Assembly: GCF_024125425.1 (NCBI RefSeq)
Contig: NZ_JAMXWN010000019.1
Span: 1-41,775 of the forward strand
DNA length: 41,775 nucleotides
Source: Sporolactobacillus kofuensis
GTDB taxonomy: Bacteria; Bacillota; Bacilli; Bacillales; Sporolactobacillaceae
Direction of reading: 5' to 3'
The position numbers and the translations under genes are program-made. This document shows, piece after piece, positions 12,895 through 22,070 of the stretch (position 1 is the stretch's first letter; each line of letters begins with the position of its first letter). The notes under the pieces were generated by a model. The model worked only from the letters and a program-made list of their open reading frames with translations, had not been told where the DNA came from and did no database searches.

Positions 12895-15260
12895 ATGCCC
12901 TTCACACCCTTCGCACGTCGGGCGCTCGCCTGAGAATTGTAAATTGCTTGTTGAATCTTTTGTATGTCTTGATCGTTTCGCACGATGACTTGTCCGATCA
13001 GCGGACCGTTATATTGCGTACTATTATCAGCAGTGGATGTTGAAATTGGCGCCCCATTTGTCACCGGAATACCATTGACTAACCGGCTAATATTCGGGCT
13101 TTTAACAGCTGTTGGTGGTGTAATTGCTTTACTCAGTGCGCCTTGCAACGCTGGCGTACCTTCCACAATGCCATGCGTAAACATCTTCATGAGGTTAGGC
13201 GCCCAGACATCGGCGTCCGCGCCAGGACCCTCCTCAGCAGGTGAGTGAAATCCCAAGAATTTCTTCACAGAGTTGACGGCACTCTTAGCAGCGTTTGCCA
13301 CGCCACCAATAGCACTCCGGATACCATTGCCAAACATCTTGATTAGATTCGCACCCCAACTAAATGCAGAACCTCCGATGCTACGCAGAATCGATCCAAC
13401 CCTGCTAATGCCACTCCTAACAACACCAGTAATGCCATTCCACGCACTAGATGCCCCTGATCGGATTGCATTCCAAGCGGCAGACATCACGGATCGCACA
13501 GCCGAAGCGCCTGATCTAATGACACTTTTTACTCTGCTAAATGCCGAGGAGACAACGCTTGAAATAGCATGCCAAGCAGATGTTGCAGCCGACCTAACCG
13601 CACTCCACGCTCCACTAAGTACGGATTTCACAGTAGAAGCGCCCGATCGGATAACCGAACGAATCGCATTCCATGCACTACTAATTGCGCTTTTAATTCC
13701 ATTCCATACCGAACTGGTCACACTCCGAATGCCATTCCACACAGAACTGATAACAGAGCGAATGGAGTTAAAAATGCTTGATGCGCCTGATTTAATCCCA
13801 TTCCAAATGGATGATAAAGTACTTTTAATTCCATTCCAAATAGATTGTGCCGCTGATGAAATTGCATGCCATGTGGAATTTAGGAATGAACTAACCTGTT
13901 TCCAGTGCATCGTGATTAGTAATGTCGCTCCAACAATAGCAGCAACGATGATTGTGATGATCGCTATTACCGGATTCCCCATCAGGGCCACAAAAAAGGC
14001 TCTTAGAGCCACGATCCCACCGGAAGAAAACGCCATCACAGCACCACGAAGAACTGTAAACCCAATGCCAATCGCAGAGAGAATAGGGGATACTAGACGT
14101 GCCACGCCAATCCCTGCGACTACAGACGCGATCAATTGGACAATGGCAGGATGTGCTTTTGAAAATGACGCAATCCATTGCGTGACAGCTTGGACAACTC
14201 TTAGCATGGCAGCACCCATCGGAGCGAGCGCGACAAGAATATGACCAACAGCGCTTACAACGTTTCCGATAATCGAAATTACTACTGGCCCATTCTCACG
14301 AACGTACTGGATAAACTGCTGGAACCCTTTCGATGAACCAATGCGAGATGACCATTGAGCGAATCTTTGCGACATTTTGAGAAGTCCGTTGACCATCTGT
14401 GTAGACAATGGACCAAATTCTCTTAATAGATTCATGACCCCGAGCATAACATTTCCAGTAATACGACCAAACGCGGTAATCATGGGTCCTGCCATTTTTC
14501 CGAGATAATCAAAAAAAGCTTTGACTGGAGGTGAGCCTAATGAGCGATTCAAGTCTTTTAGCAGACCAGAAAATGCGTTTGCTGCTCCCTGAATTGCAGG
14601 CCTGAGACCCGTCAAAATCATTTGCAATGCCTTTAGCCCACCGGTAAACATATTCAGTACCGGACTTTGAAAAGAAGCAGTAAATGATTTCCAAAAAGAC
14701 TGAAAGGAGCGTAATGATCCAACAGCTGCTCGTTGTTCGCTATCTAATCCTTTCATCGCATCTTTGCCACCACTAGCCGCTTTAATCACAGTTGACAGTG
14801 TTGGAACTGCAACAGCGCCAAATCCTACTGCACCGGCTCCTGCTGCGGCTAGTCCCGAAGACAATGCCATTGCTCCACCTGCTGCCGCCGCAAGCATTGG
14901 AGAAAGCATTGGCAAACCGGTCATAATGGAAGCTGGCAATAGCCCAATACCTTCGCCAGAATGAGATGAACCCATATCGTGATTGGAAAGTGAATCAAGT
15001 TTGGCTTTAAGAGCGTCAATTTTTGCATTTGCTGCAGCTGTATCAGCGTCCACATCGATGTTCTTATCATCCATATGCTTGGCGTTCATCTCATCCAACT
15101 TAGCTGAAGCAGCTGCTGTGTCTGCATCGACGTTGACTGTTTTGTCATCCAACTTCTTTGCATCGAATTCATCTAATCGCGCTTGTTCGGCACTCAATTC
15201 CGATGCAAATTCTGCTGCATTTAAAATCATCCTAATGACAAGATCCATGTTTTCGCCCAT
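12891..15260 (-). CDS. Tail tape measure protein
   Basis: 789 aa from ATG 15260 (GGGGGTG upstream). Residues 5-95 hold two related helical repeats with VDADTAAA and VDADTAAAN; hydrophobic Gly/Ala-rich segments lie around 115-165. Residues about 440-640 carry a long series of roughly 11-residue repeats with a regular Trp or Phe (SIWNGIKSTLS, SVWNGIRSVTS, SAWNAIRSVIR), a classic tape-measure feature. It sets tail length (about 120 nm by the usual 0.15 nm per residue) and helps DNA entry. It follows the frameshifted chaperone pair. Confidence 0.92.
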   Translation of the reverse strand: MGENMDLVIRMILNAAEFASELSAEQARLDEFDAKKLDDKTVNVDADTAAASAKLDEMNAKHMDDKNIDVDADTAAANAKIDALKAKLDSLSNHDMGSSHSGEGIGLLPASIMTGLPMLSPMLAAAAGGAMALSSGLAAAGAGAVGFGAVAVPTLSTVIKAASGGKDAMKGLDSEQRAAVGSLRSFQSFWKSFTASFQSPVLNMFTGGLKALQMILTGLRPAIQGAANAFSGLLKDLNRSLGSPPVKAFFDYLGKMAGPMITAFGRITGNVMLGVMNLLREFGPLSTQMVNGLLKMSQRFAQWSSRIGSSKGFQQFIQYVRENGPVVISIIGNVVSAVGHILVALAPMGAAMLRVVQAVTQWIASFSKAHPAIVQLIASVVAGIGVARLVSPILSAIGIGFTVLRGAVMAFSSGGIVALRAFFVALMGNPVIAIITIIVAAIVGATLLITMHWKQVSSFLNSTWHAISSAAQSIWNGIKSTLSSIWNGIKSGASSIFNSIRSVISSVWNGIRSVTSSVWNGIKSAISSAWNAIRSVIRSGASTVKSVLSGAWSAVRSAATSAWHAISSVVSSAFSRVKSVIRSGASAVRSVMSAAWNAIRSGASSAWNGITGVVRSGISRVGSILRSIGGSAFSWGANLIKMFGNGIRSAIGGVANAAKSAVNSVKKFLGFHSPAEEGPGADADVWAPNLMKMFTHGIVEGTPALQGALSKAITPPTAVKSPNISRLVNGIPVTNGAPISTSTADNSTQYNGPLIGQVIVRNDQDIQKIQQAIYNSQASARRAKGVKGI

Positions 15261-15263
15261 TGA

Positions 15264-15841
15264 TTACACCCCCAATCCCCATTGATGGTCCCCGATTTGG
15301 TTCAGCATGTCGCCTTGCTCACCGTTGCTTTCTTCCTGCTCTTTCTGCTTCTCCATTCGCCGAGAACGTGCGTCTAATAAATACATAACAGACGCCCAAG
15401 AACTGACATCAAGCCAATACTCAGGCGTCTCTCCATACGTTTCCACGCAAAATTCGATTATTTCGTCGATTGGAGTGCTTTCTGTGCTGCCTGAGGAAGG
15501 CCCAGGCTTTTCGTAAAATTTAGCAAGCTGTCCAACCGATTCACCTTTGAAATCACGCTGAAGGCGTCCACCAATTCGGGAATGGTCGCTCCATTCTCGT
15601 CATCATCCATAACGCCCTCAGGCAAAGTCGGAGCAAAGGTCCTGAGAAACGTCTCAACCGTAGAACCGAACTGTGTTGCCAATATGGTAATCGCATCGTC
15701 GATCTTTTTCGGATCAGTCTTAGATAGTTCTTTGATCGTTTCACTCATGCCCTTAAACATCTTTGTAATTTTTCCAACCGGGACAGCCTTCACGATGTAC
15801 TCTTTGCCGCCGATGGTAATGACATCATTCTGATTACTCAT
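15264..15841 (-). CDS. Tail assembly chaperone gpGT (-1 frameshift product)
   Basis: Ribosomes that slip at 15515-15521 leave the gpG frame after residue 109 (LLNF) and continue in the -1 frame (YEKPGPSSGSTE, then IIEFCVETYGETPEYWLDVS) to the stop at 15264, giving about 192 aa. The -1 frame has no stop across the junction and no good start of its own. A G/GT pair directly before the tape measure is nearly universal in siphophages; GT recruits the tail tube to the tape measure and is absent from virions. Confidence 0.85.
15458..15841 (-). CDS. Tail assembly chaperone gpG
   Basis: 127 aa. It has the usual form of the first tail chaperone: beta N terminus (DVITIGGKEYIVKAVPVGKI) and helical remainder (ITILATQFGSTVETFLRTFA). 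It ends with TAA at 15458-15460, 57 nt after a slippery site. Its ATG overlaps the tail-tube stop (ATGA). The protein coats the tape measure during tail assembly. Confidence 0.85.
   Translation of the reverse strand: MSNQNDVITIGGKEYIVKAVPVGKITKMFKGMSETIKELSKTDPKKIDDAITILATQFGSTVETFLRTFAPTLPEGVMDDDENGATIPELVDAFSVISKVNRLDSLLNFTKSLGLPQAAQKALQSTK
15493..15521 (-). promoter_or_regulatory. -1 frameshift signal, gpG to gpGT
   Basis: The heptamer A AAT TTT (15515-15521, - strand) is in the gpG frame as X XXY YYZ. Seven bases further a small hairpin starts: GCCTG pairs with CAGGC, and inner GG with CC, around CCTT. Both elements match known siphophage tail frameshift signals. Confidence 0.85.
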
Positions 15842-16353
15842 ACTCCGTCACTCTCCACAATCGTTCCGTATTCTTGGCCTGCCGTTTTAGACATATCAGG
15901 TAGACAATCGAAAGTCACCTGAACCACAGATTCTTGGTCTTTGCGAATCTGGTAATTTCCACTTGCATAGCCGATTGCTCTATTCACATTAAAGGTTCTG
16001 GTAAATCCATCTGGACCAGGGCCAACAAATTGCAGTGTATGTTCAGTCGTGGATGTGTCTACCCCGATGCCGAGTGTTTTGTCACCAGATGTTCCATCAG
16101 TGGTGATTGTAGAATTTAAGTTAAATGCCAGTTTCAAATTTTCCAGTGTGGATTCCTTCATGGTTGTCACAATCTGAACGACACGGTTCGTACGTGTTTT
16201 CTTAACAACTCCAATGATCTGATCGACTTGAATGTCTTTGAAGGTATCACGTGGGTTAATCGATACGCCACCATCAGTACCGCCAACATCTGTCGTGTCA
16301 CACTTGAAACTTGAGCAAGCCCCAATTATGATGTTTTGAATATTTACAGGCAT
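15838..16353 (-). CDS. Major tail (tube) protein
   Basis: 171 aa from ATG 16353, eight bases after AAGGAG. Beta-rich (NIQNIIIGACSSFKCDTTDV; TRTNRVVQIVTTMKESTLEN; YQIRKDQESVVQVTFDCLP), of the size and position expected for the tail tube subunit: after the head-tail connectors and before gpG/GT. It forms the hexameric tube rings. Terminator 16371-16401 lies right before its SD. Confidence 0.82.
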   Translation of the reverse strand: MPVNIQNIIIGACSSFKCDTTDVGGTDGGVSINPRDTFKDIQVDQIIGVVKKTRTNRVVQIVTTMKESTLENLKLAFNLNSTITTDGTSGDKTLGIGVDTSTTEHTLQFVGPGPDGFTRTFNVNRAIGYASGNYQIRKDQESVVQVTFDCLPDMSKTAGQEYGTIVESDGV

Positions 16354-16370
16354 GTCTTTCACTCCTTTTA

Positions 16371-16401
16371 GTCAAAATAAAAAGTCGCCCAGTAGACGAC
16401 T
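16371..16401 (-). terminator. Late-operon terminator before the tail-tube gene
   Basis: On the - strand AGTCGTC pairs with GGGCGACT (one T-G), followed by TTTTTATTTTG. It shares the CAAAATAAAAAG (+ strand) tail with three other late terminators and immediately precedes the tail-tube SD. Confidence 0.75.
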
Positions 16402-16416
16402 AGATAGATTCATAGA

Positions 16417-16656
16417 TTATTTTGTAGATGCTACAGCATTGCTCTGAGCGGCGTTCGATGGTGAAGATGGATTTGTGTTAGGAGAAACAGAAGCGCTCTG
16501 AGAAGGCCCCTGAATGTCCTTCGCTTCTTTTACAACGCCTACTCTTAAAGCCCCCTTGACCGTTTCAGGTTCTGCTTCAAATTCTTCTCCGTAGGGGTAC
16601 TTCTTGCCCGAAACAACAACTTCATTTCCGGGCTTAATCACCTTGTAAGTACTCAA
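16417..16656 (-). CDS. Small tail-region protein, low-complexity C terminus
   Basis: 79 aa from TTG 16656, after GGAGGTG; overlaps the previous stop. The first half is beta-like (YKVIKPGNEVVVSGKKYPYG), the second a Ser/Asn/Pro/Ala-rich tail. It sits where siphophages often encode a small connector or decoration protein. No named family. Confidence 0.65.
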   Translation of the reverse strand: MSTYKVIKPGNEVVVSGKKYPYGEEFEAEPETVKGALRVGVVKEAKDIQGPSQSASVSPNTNPSSPSNAAQSNAVASTK

Positions 16657-17078
16657 CTTTCTGGCACCTCCCCGGCTACGACTTTTTCAATAGCTTGTAT
16701 CGTCAAAATGAGTGCCACATAAGTGGTATTTGCGTACTCCATCTGTCCATAGCGATATCCCGTTAGCCCACTATTAAAAGCTGTTTTTCCAAGCTGTGAA
16801 TCTTTATCGATTGCTGCTCGCATCGGCTCAATCCATCTTTTTGCTTCGGCATCAGATGACGGTAAATCCATACGACTGAATAAGATTCTTGCCTCTATGT
16901 TGTGAGTAACATTATAGGTCACGTCACGATCACCAAAAGGAATCGTTCCGTTGGACAAATAATGCAAAACAACGGGTAGGCTTCCGACCGATTCCGGAAG
17001 ATTTTCATAGACAGTTGCACCAGGCATGACACTCTTTTCAATTTGTGCAAGTTGATGAATGATATTAGTTACCGGCAT
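16653..17078 (-). CDS. Tail terminator / minor structural protein
   Basis: 141 aa, ATG within the overlap with the gp10-like gene. Contains a beta-alpha core (YENLPESVGSLPVVLHYLSN; RDVTYNVTHNIEARILFSRM; YGQMEYANTTYVALILTIQA) resembling tail-terminator (lambda gpU / SPP1 gp17-like) proteins, which cap the tail. Its place between the HK97 gp10-like protein and the tail tube supports this. Assignment from order and size rather than a motif. Confidence 0.65.
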   Translation of the reverse strand: MPVTNIIHQLAQIEKSVMPGATVYENLPESVGSLPVVLHYLSNGTIPFGDRDVTYNVTHNIEARILFSRMDLPSSDAEAKRWIEPMRAAIDKDSQLGKTAFNSGLTGYRYGQMEYANTTYVALILTIQAIEKVVAGEVPES

Positions 17079-17574
17079 AGTCAGAGATTTCCCCCTTTAC
17101 TTTTTCGGCAACTTTCATCTGTGCTTCATTGCCTTTTTCCTCATAGGCATGTTTCATGAAATGAATACCTTTGGTTCCTTTTGTCTTAACTGCTATCCAG
17201 CCTGCTTTTGCTAAGCTTGAATGAGCGACGCTCCCTCGAACGAAAGAGCGTCCGGTTGATCGGAATCCTTTCACAGTGGCCCATCCATTGAATGCGCCTA
17301 TAGGGGCTATGTGTGGCCGGGTGTCATATTCGACAAATGGTGCATACGGTGCTTCAGCACCCATAACGCCCATGATATTATCTCCATCTGGAGGTAGTAC
17401 TTCAGAATGAAGCGACTGTGCCAATTGTCCAGTTGCAAATCGTTTGGTGCGAATGGTCTCTGCCGCATCCCTCTGCAGGATATTCAATCCTTGGCGAACG
17501 CCTTTCACACCGCCTTCTATGGCTGCCCGAGCCAGTCCATTAAAATCCGGCTTGTTAACGATTCTGAAACTCAC
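17065..17574 (-). CDS. HK97 gp10-like head-tail protein
   Basis: 169 aa from GTG 17574. The helical N terminus (FNGLARAAIEGGVKGVRQGL) and the central APYAPFVEYDTRPHIAP motif are characteristic of the HK97 gp10 family, a head-tail joining or tail completion component; C-terminal charged helix. It overlaps both neighbours, consistent with tight coupling in the connector module. Confidence 0.85.
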   Translation of the reverse strand: MSFRIVNKPDFNGLARAAIEGGVKGVRQGLNILQRDAAETIRTKRFATGQLAQSLHSEVLPPDGDNIMGVMGAEAPYAPFVEYDTRPHIAPIGAFNGWATVKGFRSTGRSFVRGSVAHSSLAKAGWIAVKTKGTKGIHFMKHAYEEKGNEAQMKVAEKVKGEISDYAGN

Positions 17575-18365
17575 AGGCTCACCCTCTTATGCCGTTGAAG
17601 CATGGCAAGAACGTCCTTAGGCGCAGCCTGAGTATATTGCAGAATACCAAAGTCTGTATTTCCGATCACATCCGAATAACCCGAATCCTTTTCTTTCCAC
17701 AGCCGAGCTGCGAGCATTGCCGTGGATCGTTTGATATCCGCTGGCATCGTATCTGGCGTGTAACCTCCGGTATAAGTCACCGTTACTTTTGCCATTGTTA
17801 GTGGCAGAGATGGAACATCACGGCCTGTAAACACGTGGATGATATAGCTTCCATCATCAAACCAGGCACGTTCAGGGGCAATATTATACACATCATCGAA
17901 GGGCATACCCTGATAGGAAATTGCCTGGATCGCATTGACCGGTGTTTTGTTGAGTGAAAAGGTAAGGTCTCCATTTTTATCCGCCTTGACCTTGTGTGTT
18001 TCTGCAGATACACTTTCATACGTCCATCCTTCAGCCGGTGTCAACGTCAAGTCGTCTACCAATCGGCTTGCTGCCTCCACAACATCAGGAAATAACGTCG
18101 CATCTAACAGGATCGTACCGGCCCCATGCGCTGCCGACAGCGGATCCTGCAGGGTGATGTATTGTTGAGACGCGATTTTTACTGTAGCAAGTTCACTTCC
18201 CTGCCCTTTATAACCGACGATAATCAATGCATTTGCAGGCAAACTAACCGGTCTATCCACATACAGTTGTATATCACCCGCATTTGCTGACTGAGTGACG
18301 GTTGCTGTTGGGGTTAAGTTTAATGCTGATGCTACATCTTGCACGCTTGCATATGATGCTCCCAT
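17571..18365 (-). CDS. Head-tail adaptor (gp6-like connector)
   Basis: 264 aa, longer than the usual 100-aa connector. Residues 1-25 are helical (YASVQDVASALNLTP); residues 30-90 form an inserted beta segment; the helical part VVEAASRLVDDL and C-terminal IKRSTAMLAARLWKEKDS resemble gp6/gp15-type adaptors that extend the portal ring. The extra beta domain is unusual. Position right after capsid supports the role. Confidence 0.7.
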   Translation of the reverse strand: MGASYASVQDVASALNLTPTATVTQSANAGDIQLYVDRPVSLPANALIIVGYKGQGSELATVKIASQQYITLQDPLSAAHGAGTILLDATLFPDVVEAASRLVDDLTLTPAEGWTYESVSAETHKVKADKNGDLTFSLNKTPVNAIQAISYQGMPFDDVYNIAPERAWFDDGSYIIHVFTGRDVPSLPLTMAKVTVTYTGGYTPDTMPADIKRSTAMLAARLWKEKDSGYSDVIGNTDFGILQYTQAAPKDVLAMLQRHKRVSL

Positions 18366-18368
18366 ACA

Positions 18369-18584
18369 TCACGCCTTCTTTCGTTGGTAATTCCTTCTTT
18401 TTACATTTTTATCATCCGGCAAATAATGTGACAGTGGGTGCTGAGCCACGTTGAAGTGCGGAAACGCGGTTAGTGCACGTCCGATGTGTTCCGGAACTTC
18501 AAACACTCCCGGGGCTTTCGCGTCGTACGTATCAGCACCCACTGCCAAGGTCTTTGCCGTATTGTCTTGCGTTGTGATCAACAT
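18369..18584 (-). CDS. Small protein after the major capsid gene
   Basis: 71 aa; its ATG shares one base with the capsid stop. Ends in a very basic tail (KNVKRRNYQRKKA). Comparable small ORFs follow capsid genes in Bacilli phages and may be a head decoration or connector factor, but I recognise no family. Confidence 0.6.
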   Translation of the reverse strand: MLITTQDNTAKTLAVGADTYDAKAPGVFEVPEHIGRALTAFPHFNVAQHPLSHYLPDDKNVKRRNYQRKKA

Positions 18585-20128
18585 CAGGAAATGATTGGTT
18601 CGCCTGAAGCAATATTTTGAATAACAGCCATCGAAGCCGGGAAATAGTTCTTGAATGTTTCGATAGCGCGCACTTCAAAGTCATATCGAGGGCCACCGTT
18701 ATTACCACTCTGACGGCTCATCGCATATTCAAGCTGTTGGTATTCCTGCTGCGTTTCAACTTCAAGGACGTTAGCCACTTGGTTGTTCGGGTAAGGCAGG
18801 ACTTCAGTCAGAATGATAATCGTACCTGGTTGCAGGTGTGGCATCGTTTCGATTGCGATCGGTTGGCTTGGGAAGATCGGGTTCGTATAATCGATAACCG
18901 CATAACCAGCGTGCAGAGAACGTGCTTCGGCTGGGTCGTTACCGATGAACTTGTATGTTCCACCGCCACCTTGACCGGACTTAACGATACCTGCAGTGAG
19001 ATCAAGCATTTGTTCACCAGATACGAGAATGCGAGTTGGTGACAACTGAACGTTATCCCAAATCTGACGGATGGCATTGTCAATTTCCACGATGCGGCCG
19101 GCACTTGCATGAAGCTTGCTACCATTAAGAGATTGGAAGAGCGCTCCTGACGGTTTAGATCCCGGTGTTCCTGGAGATACGAACGTTCCGTTTAGGTAAG
19201 CACCTGACAGTGTACCAAGCAGACCGTTGAACGTGTTAGGATCTGCGCTGGTATCTGCCTGAGCGTTTGCCCATGTGTCAGGGTCAGCCAGTTCCGGAAG
19301 TCTTGGAGCCGGATTATCAGACGATGGGATATCCGTAACCGTGATTGAGTTAACGGTTGTTGTCCCATAGTAGAAATAATCAGTACCGTTGCTTGATACA
19401 TACCAGTCATACGCCACAACACCGGCGAGCGCAGGATTGAAATTGCCATATTGGTCAACAACAGGAACAGATGCTGACACCGAGTTGGTCGGGTCTGTTC
19501 CTGCGGTTACCGCACTGATGTCTGCAGAAGGAAGTGAACCACCACCAAAATAGTAGTTTTCATGGTTACGAGCCCGAACACGCACATGTACCGTTGTCGT
19601 ATTTGGGATGGAACCACCCGTAGCTGATGCAGCCAGTACCGGAGCTGGTGGTTGCGGTGTTGCAAAGTTCTGAGCACCGAGTAAGAAACGATCCTCTTCG
19701 ATCATCTGAGCATACAGCAAGTTGATACCGGCTGTTGCACGCAGATCTTCAAATCCACGAGCGAGCATCTGAGCGTCCATTTGTACGCTGTCACCAAGTG
19801 CGATCGGGTAATAGTTCGATTGGAAGTCCAGTTCTTCGGTTGACACGAGTGGGCCTGCTGCACCGAAGGCAACGGATGGACGTTGACGCGTCGCGTTAAT
19901 CCGGGAGATTGCTTTCCAATGCGCTGCCGCACTACCTTGTCCTGCGTGTACGCGCGGAATTCGGTTACGGAATGGGCTCCATACCGGGAATAGTTTTTTC
20001 GATGGTTCTTCAAGTTCATACCCCGTCAATCCTGTACCCACAGTAAATCCTTGTGTGAGGGCCTTCTTGACGGCTGGTTTCATCATCGACAGCGTTTCTG
20101 CTGTGATGGAATTAATAGCATCTGGCAT
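18584..20128 (-). CDS. Major capsid protein with inserted beta domain
   Basis: 514 aa from ATG 20128 (AAGGAGTG upstream). An N-terminal arm and E-loop-like region (residues 1-165) and the C-terminal part (ILVSGEQMLDLTAGIVKSG; VLEVETQQEYQQLEYAMSRQ) look like the HK97 fold. Residues about 170-300 (PVLAASATGGSIPN; VAYDWYVSSNGTDYFYYG; NSITVTDI) look like a fibronectin/Ig-like beta insertion, which would be exposed on the capsid surface. The scaffold-type protein lies upstream and connectors downstream. Confidence 0.85.
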   Translation of the reverse strand: MPDAINSITAETLSMMKPAVKKALTQGFTVGTGLTGYELEEPSKKLFPVWSPFRNRIPRVHAGQGSAAAHWKAISRINATRQRPSVAFGAAGPLVSTEELDFQSNYYPIALGDSVQMDAQMLARGFEDLRATAGINLLYAQMIEEDRFLLGAQNFATPQPPAPVLAASATGGSIPNTTTVHVRVRARNHENYYFGGGSLPSADISAVTAGTDPTNSVSASVPVVDQYGNFNPALAGVVAYDWYVSSNGTDYFYYGTTTVNSITVTDIPSSDNPAPRLPELADPDTWANAQADTSADPNTFNGLLGTLSGAYLNGTFVSPGTPGSKPSGALFQSLNGSKLHASAGRIVEIDNAIRQIWDNVQLSPTRILVSGEQMLDLTAGIVKSGQGGGGTYKFIGNDPAEARSLHAGYAVIDYTNPIFPSQPIAIETMPHLQPGTIIILTEVLPYPNNQVANVLEVETQQEYQQLEYAMSRQSGNNGGPRYDFEVRAIETFKNYFPASMAVIQNIASGEPIIS

Positions 20129-20141
20129 TGATTGTCACTCC

Positions 20142-21647
20142 TTATTGGTTGTTTTGCATTGCAGGATGTATTGATTTAGCGACTTCACGTTGCAGGACAT
20201 TACGAATATATGGATCCTGTACCTGCTGTGCAGCTTGTGATAGGACGTCAGGATTGTTCAGATCAGGTCCTTGTCCTTTTCTCACGACATAATAATCATT
20301 GTTCTGAGCAGCACCTCTAAGCATTGGTCCGCCTGGCATCGGTTGGTCTTCAATCTTCTTGAGCCGCTCCTCTAACGAGCCAACAGACTTCGTTACTTTA
20401 AGCAACTCCCCGAGTTTGTCACCCAACTGGTCCAGACCAGCCGCTTTTAGTGCCTTCTGAACAGATTCAGCCACCAGAGTCTCACTGGTGGCTGATTTCT
20501 TAACTTCTTCAGTTTCTTCACTGTCTACCGACTTTTTGGTTTCGGCTTTTGGTGCATCTTGCTTCGTTTGTGGCTTGTCTCCGTTCGGCACAACGTTTTC
20601 CTTAGGCTTTGTCTTGTCCGTATCCGGTAAGTCTCCCTCGGCTTTCTCTGTCGGCTTCTTGGACTCTTCAACGTCTTTTGCTTCAGGAGCCACTTCGTCG
20701 TCCGGATCATCAGGATCACAGCACCCCATCGACTTGCACGCTTTATGGAATTCGTCTAAATTTCCATACCCTGCTGTCTTGCACAGATTCATCATCGTGT
20801 CGTGGGCTTTCTTCATTTCTTCTTTGGTCATTTTGCATTTGGCTTTTTCTACGGTTTCCGTTTGTTCGGTTGCTGTCACTGCTGCTACCTCCTTTAGTGC
20901 ATTTGCAATGCCATCTAGTGCATTCATAAGACCATAAACCTGTTCGTTGTCATCACCATGACCGGCAGCTACTTCAGCTTGTTCTCGGTTCATAATCTCT
21001 TTGATTAGTCCTTTCAAGGCTACAAGTCCGGCTGTTGCTTGTTGCATCAATCCAGCATCGTGTTGCTCCCATTCCTGAGATCCAGGCACGATTACTTGGT
21101 CATTGGTTTGCTCTCCGTCCACCTCATCCACCCCCTTCTTGATTTCACCTTTGTTATTTGGTGTTTCAATCTTGCCGTTTTGGTAAGAATAGCCATCACC
21201 TGCAGCAGATGCGATGCGCTTGCCAATCTTCTCCCACTCTTCTGAGGTGTAGCCTCCTGCTTCTCGCTGTCCGTCGTGGTTAAAGTAGCTGACGGCCGCT
21301 TGAATGTGTTCCGAATCAATCGGATACGCATAGTTGACCGGATCTGCGTACTGATCCGGATCGGTTGGTTTTCCCTTTGGTGGGTCTAGATGTCCTTTTC
21401 CATCCTTAAACGAAATCCCGTACTTTTTCGCACGGGATTCTGCCTGTTCATGAAGTTGGTCATTCTCTTTTGACTTGGCAACTTTGGCTGCATCAAGTAA
21501 CTCATTAAGTGATGGGCCGTTTTCACCGTCTTCTGACTTAATAACAAGAAACTTTCGCCCGGATGCTGGCTGTGTTACGGCGTCAACATGATTCACGTTA
21601 AGGTCGTACATCTCATTGACCTTTTCTTCTTCCAGTTCATCATCCAT
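20142..21647 (-). CDS. Large acidic scaffold-like protein
   Basis: 501 aa from ATG 21647, 8 bases after GGGGGTG (ATG 21653 also possible). Residues 80-165 contain a conserved-looking module (PKGKPTDPDQYADPVNYAYP; GYTSEEWEKIGKRIA). The rest is acidic and Lys/Glu-rich with a Cys patch (MTKEEMKKAHDTMMNLCK; SMGCCDPDDPDDE) and a C-terminal coiled coil before the capsid gene. Placed between the XkdF-like protease and the capsid, it is probably the scaffold. In PBSX the XkdF protein carries both parts; here they are two genes. Confidence 0.7.
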   Translation of the reverse strand: MDDELEEEKVNEMYDLNVNHVDAVTQPASGRKFLVIKSEDGENGPSLNELLDAAKVAKSKENDQLHEQAESRAKKYGISFKDGKGHLDPPKGKPTDPDQYADPVNYAYPIDSEHIQAAVSYFNHDGQREAGGYTSEEWEKIGKRIASAAGDGYSYQNGKIETPNNKGEIKKGVDEVDGEQTNDQVIVPGSQEWEQHDAGLMQQATAGLVALKGLIKEIMNREQAEVAAGHGDDNEQVYGLMNALDGIANALKEVAAVTATEQTETVEKAKCKMTKEEMKKAHDTMMNLCKTAGYGNLDEFHKACKSMGCCDPDDPDDEVAPEAKDVEESKKPTEKAEGDLPDTDKTKPKENVVPNGDKPQTKQDAPKAETKKSVDSEETEEVKKSATSETLVAESVQKALKAAGLDQLGDKLGELLKVTKSVGSLEERLKKIEDQPMPGGPMLRGAAQNNDYYVVRKGQGPDLNNPDVLSQAAQQVQDPYIRNVLQREVAKSIHPAMQNNQ

Positions 21648-21649
21648 GT

Positions 21650-22051
21650 TCATTCACCCCCTTTCTCACTTGGTGGAGCCGTCTGTTTTCGGTATGCTTC
21701 ACCGTCAATCGAGTAACCAGTGAGAATGCCACCCTTGATCAGAGTCCACGCTGCATCATCCCATACAACGCCGAGCATCCAATCACCAGCTTTAATGACT
21801 TGGTCGCCGATTTCCCAATCAGGACCGCGATAGATGTAAGACTCCACTGGTTTGCCATGTCCTAGCGTCCCATCTTGATGCTGTAAACCGATACCACCAT
21901 GGTTCGCCATGTACTGCCACGCTGTTTTTTCCAGTTCCTCTGGTGTCGTATATTCGCCATGTGCGTCCACTTCGTTCGCCGGATAAGCAACGCCGAGCGT
22001 GTAGTGCTGTTCCTCAGCTGCTTTCGTGACGCTGTATTTTGCTGTCTGCAT
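21650..22051 (-). CDS. XkdF-like prohead protease domain
   Basis: 133 aa from ATG 22051 (GAGGTGAGAAT upstream). The longer frame was rejected because it contains terminator 22071-22099. The sequence (YTLGVAYPANEVDAHGEYTT; GIGLQHQDGTLGHGKPVESY; WTLIKGGILTGYSIDGEAYR) is typical of XkdF, a phage prohead serine protease; the GLQH and GYSIDGEA segments probably carry the catalytic residues. It processes or helps remove scaffold in the prohead. It overlaps the scaffold-like gene. Confidence 0.82.
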   Translation of the reverse strand: MQTAKYSVTKAAEEQHYTLGVAYPANEVDAHGEYTTPEELEKTAWQYMANHGGIGLQHQDGTLGHGKPVESYIYRGPDWEIGDQVIKAGDWMLGVVWDDAAWTLIKGGILTGYSIDGEAYRKQTAPPSEKGGE

Positions 22052-22070
22052 ATTCTCACCTCGATTTTTG

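Noticed and set aside
13273-14244. Long 323-aa open frame on the + strand
   Set aside because: It is the antisense shadow of the tape measure gene; low-complexity repeats there keep the opposite frame open, and it has no SD or domain.
20488-20937. 149-aa + strand open frame
   Set aside because: Antisense of the acidic scaffold-like gene; no SD and no domain.
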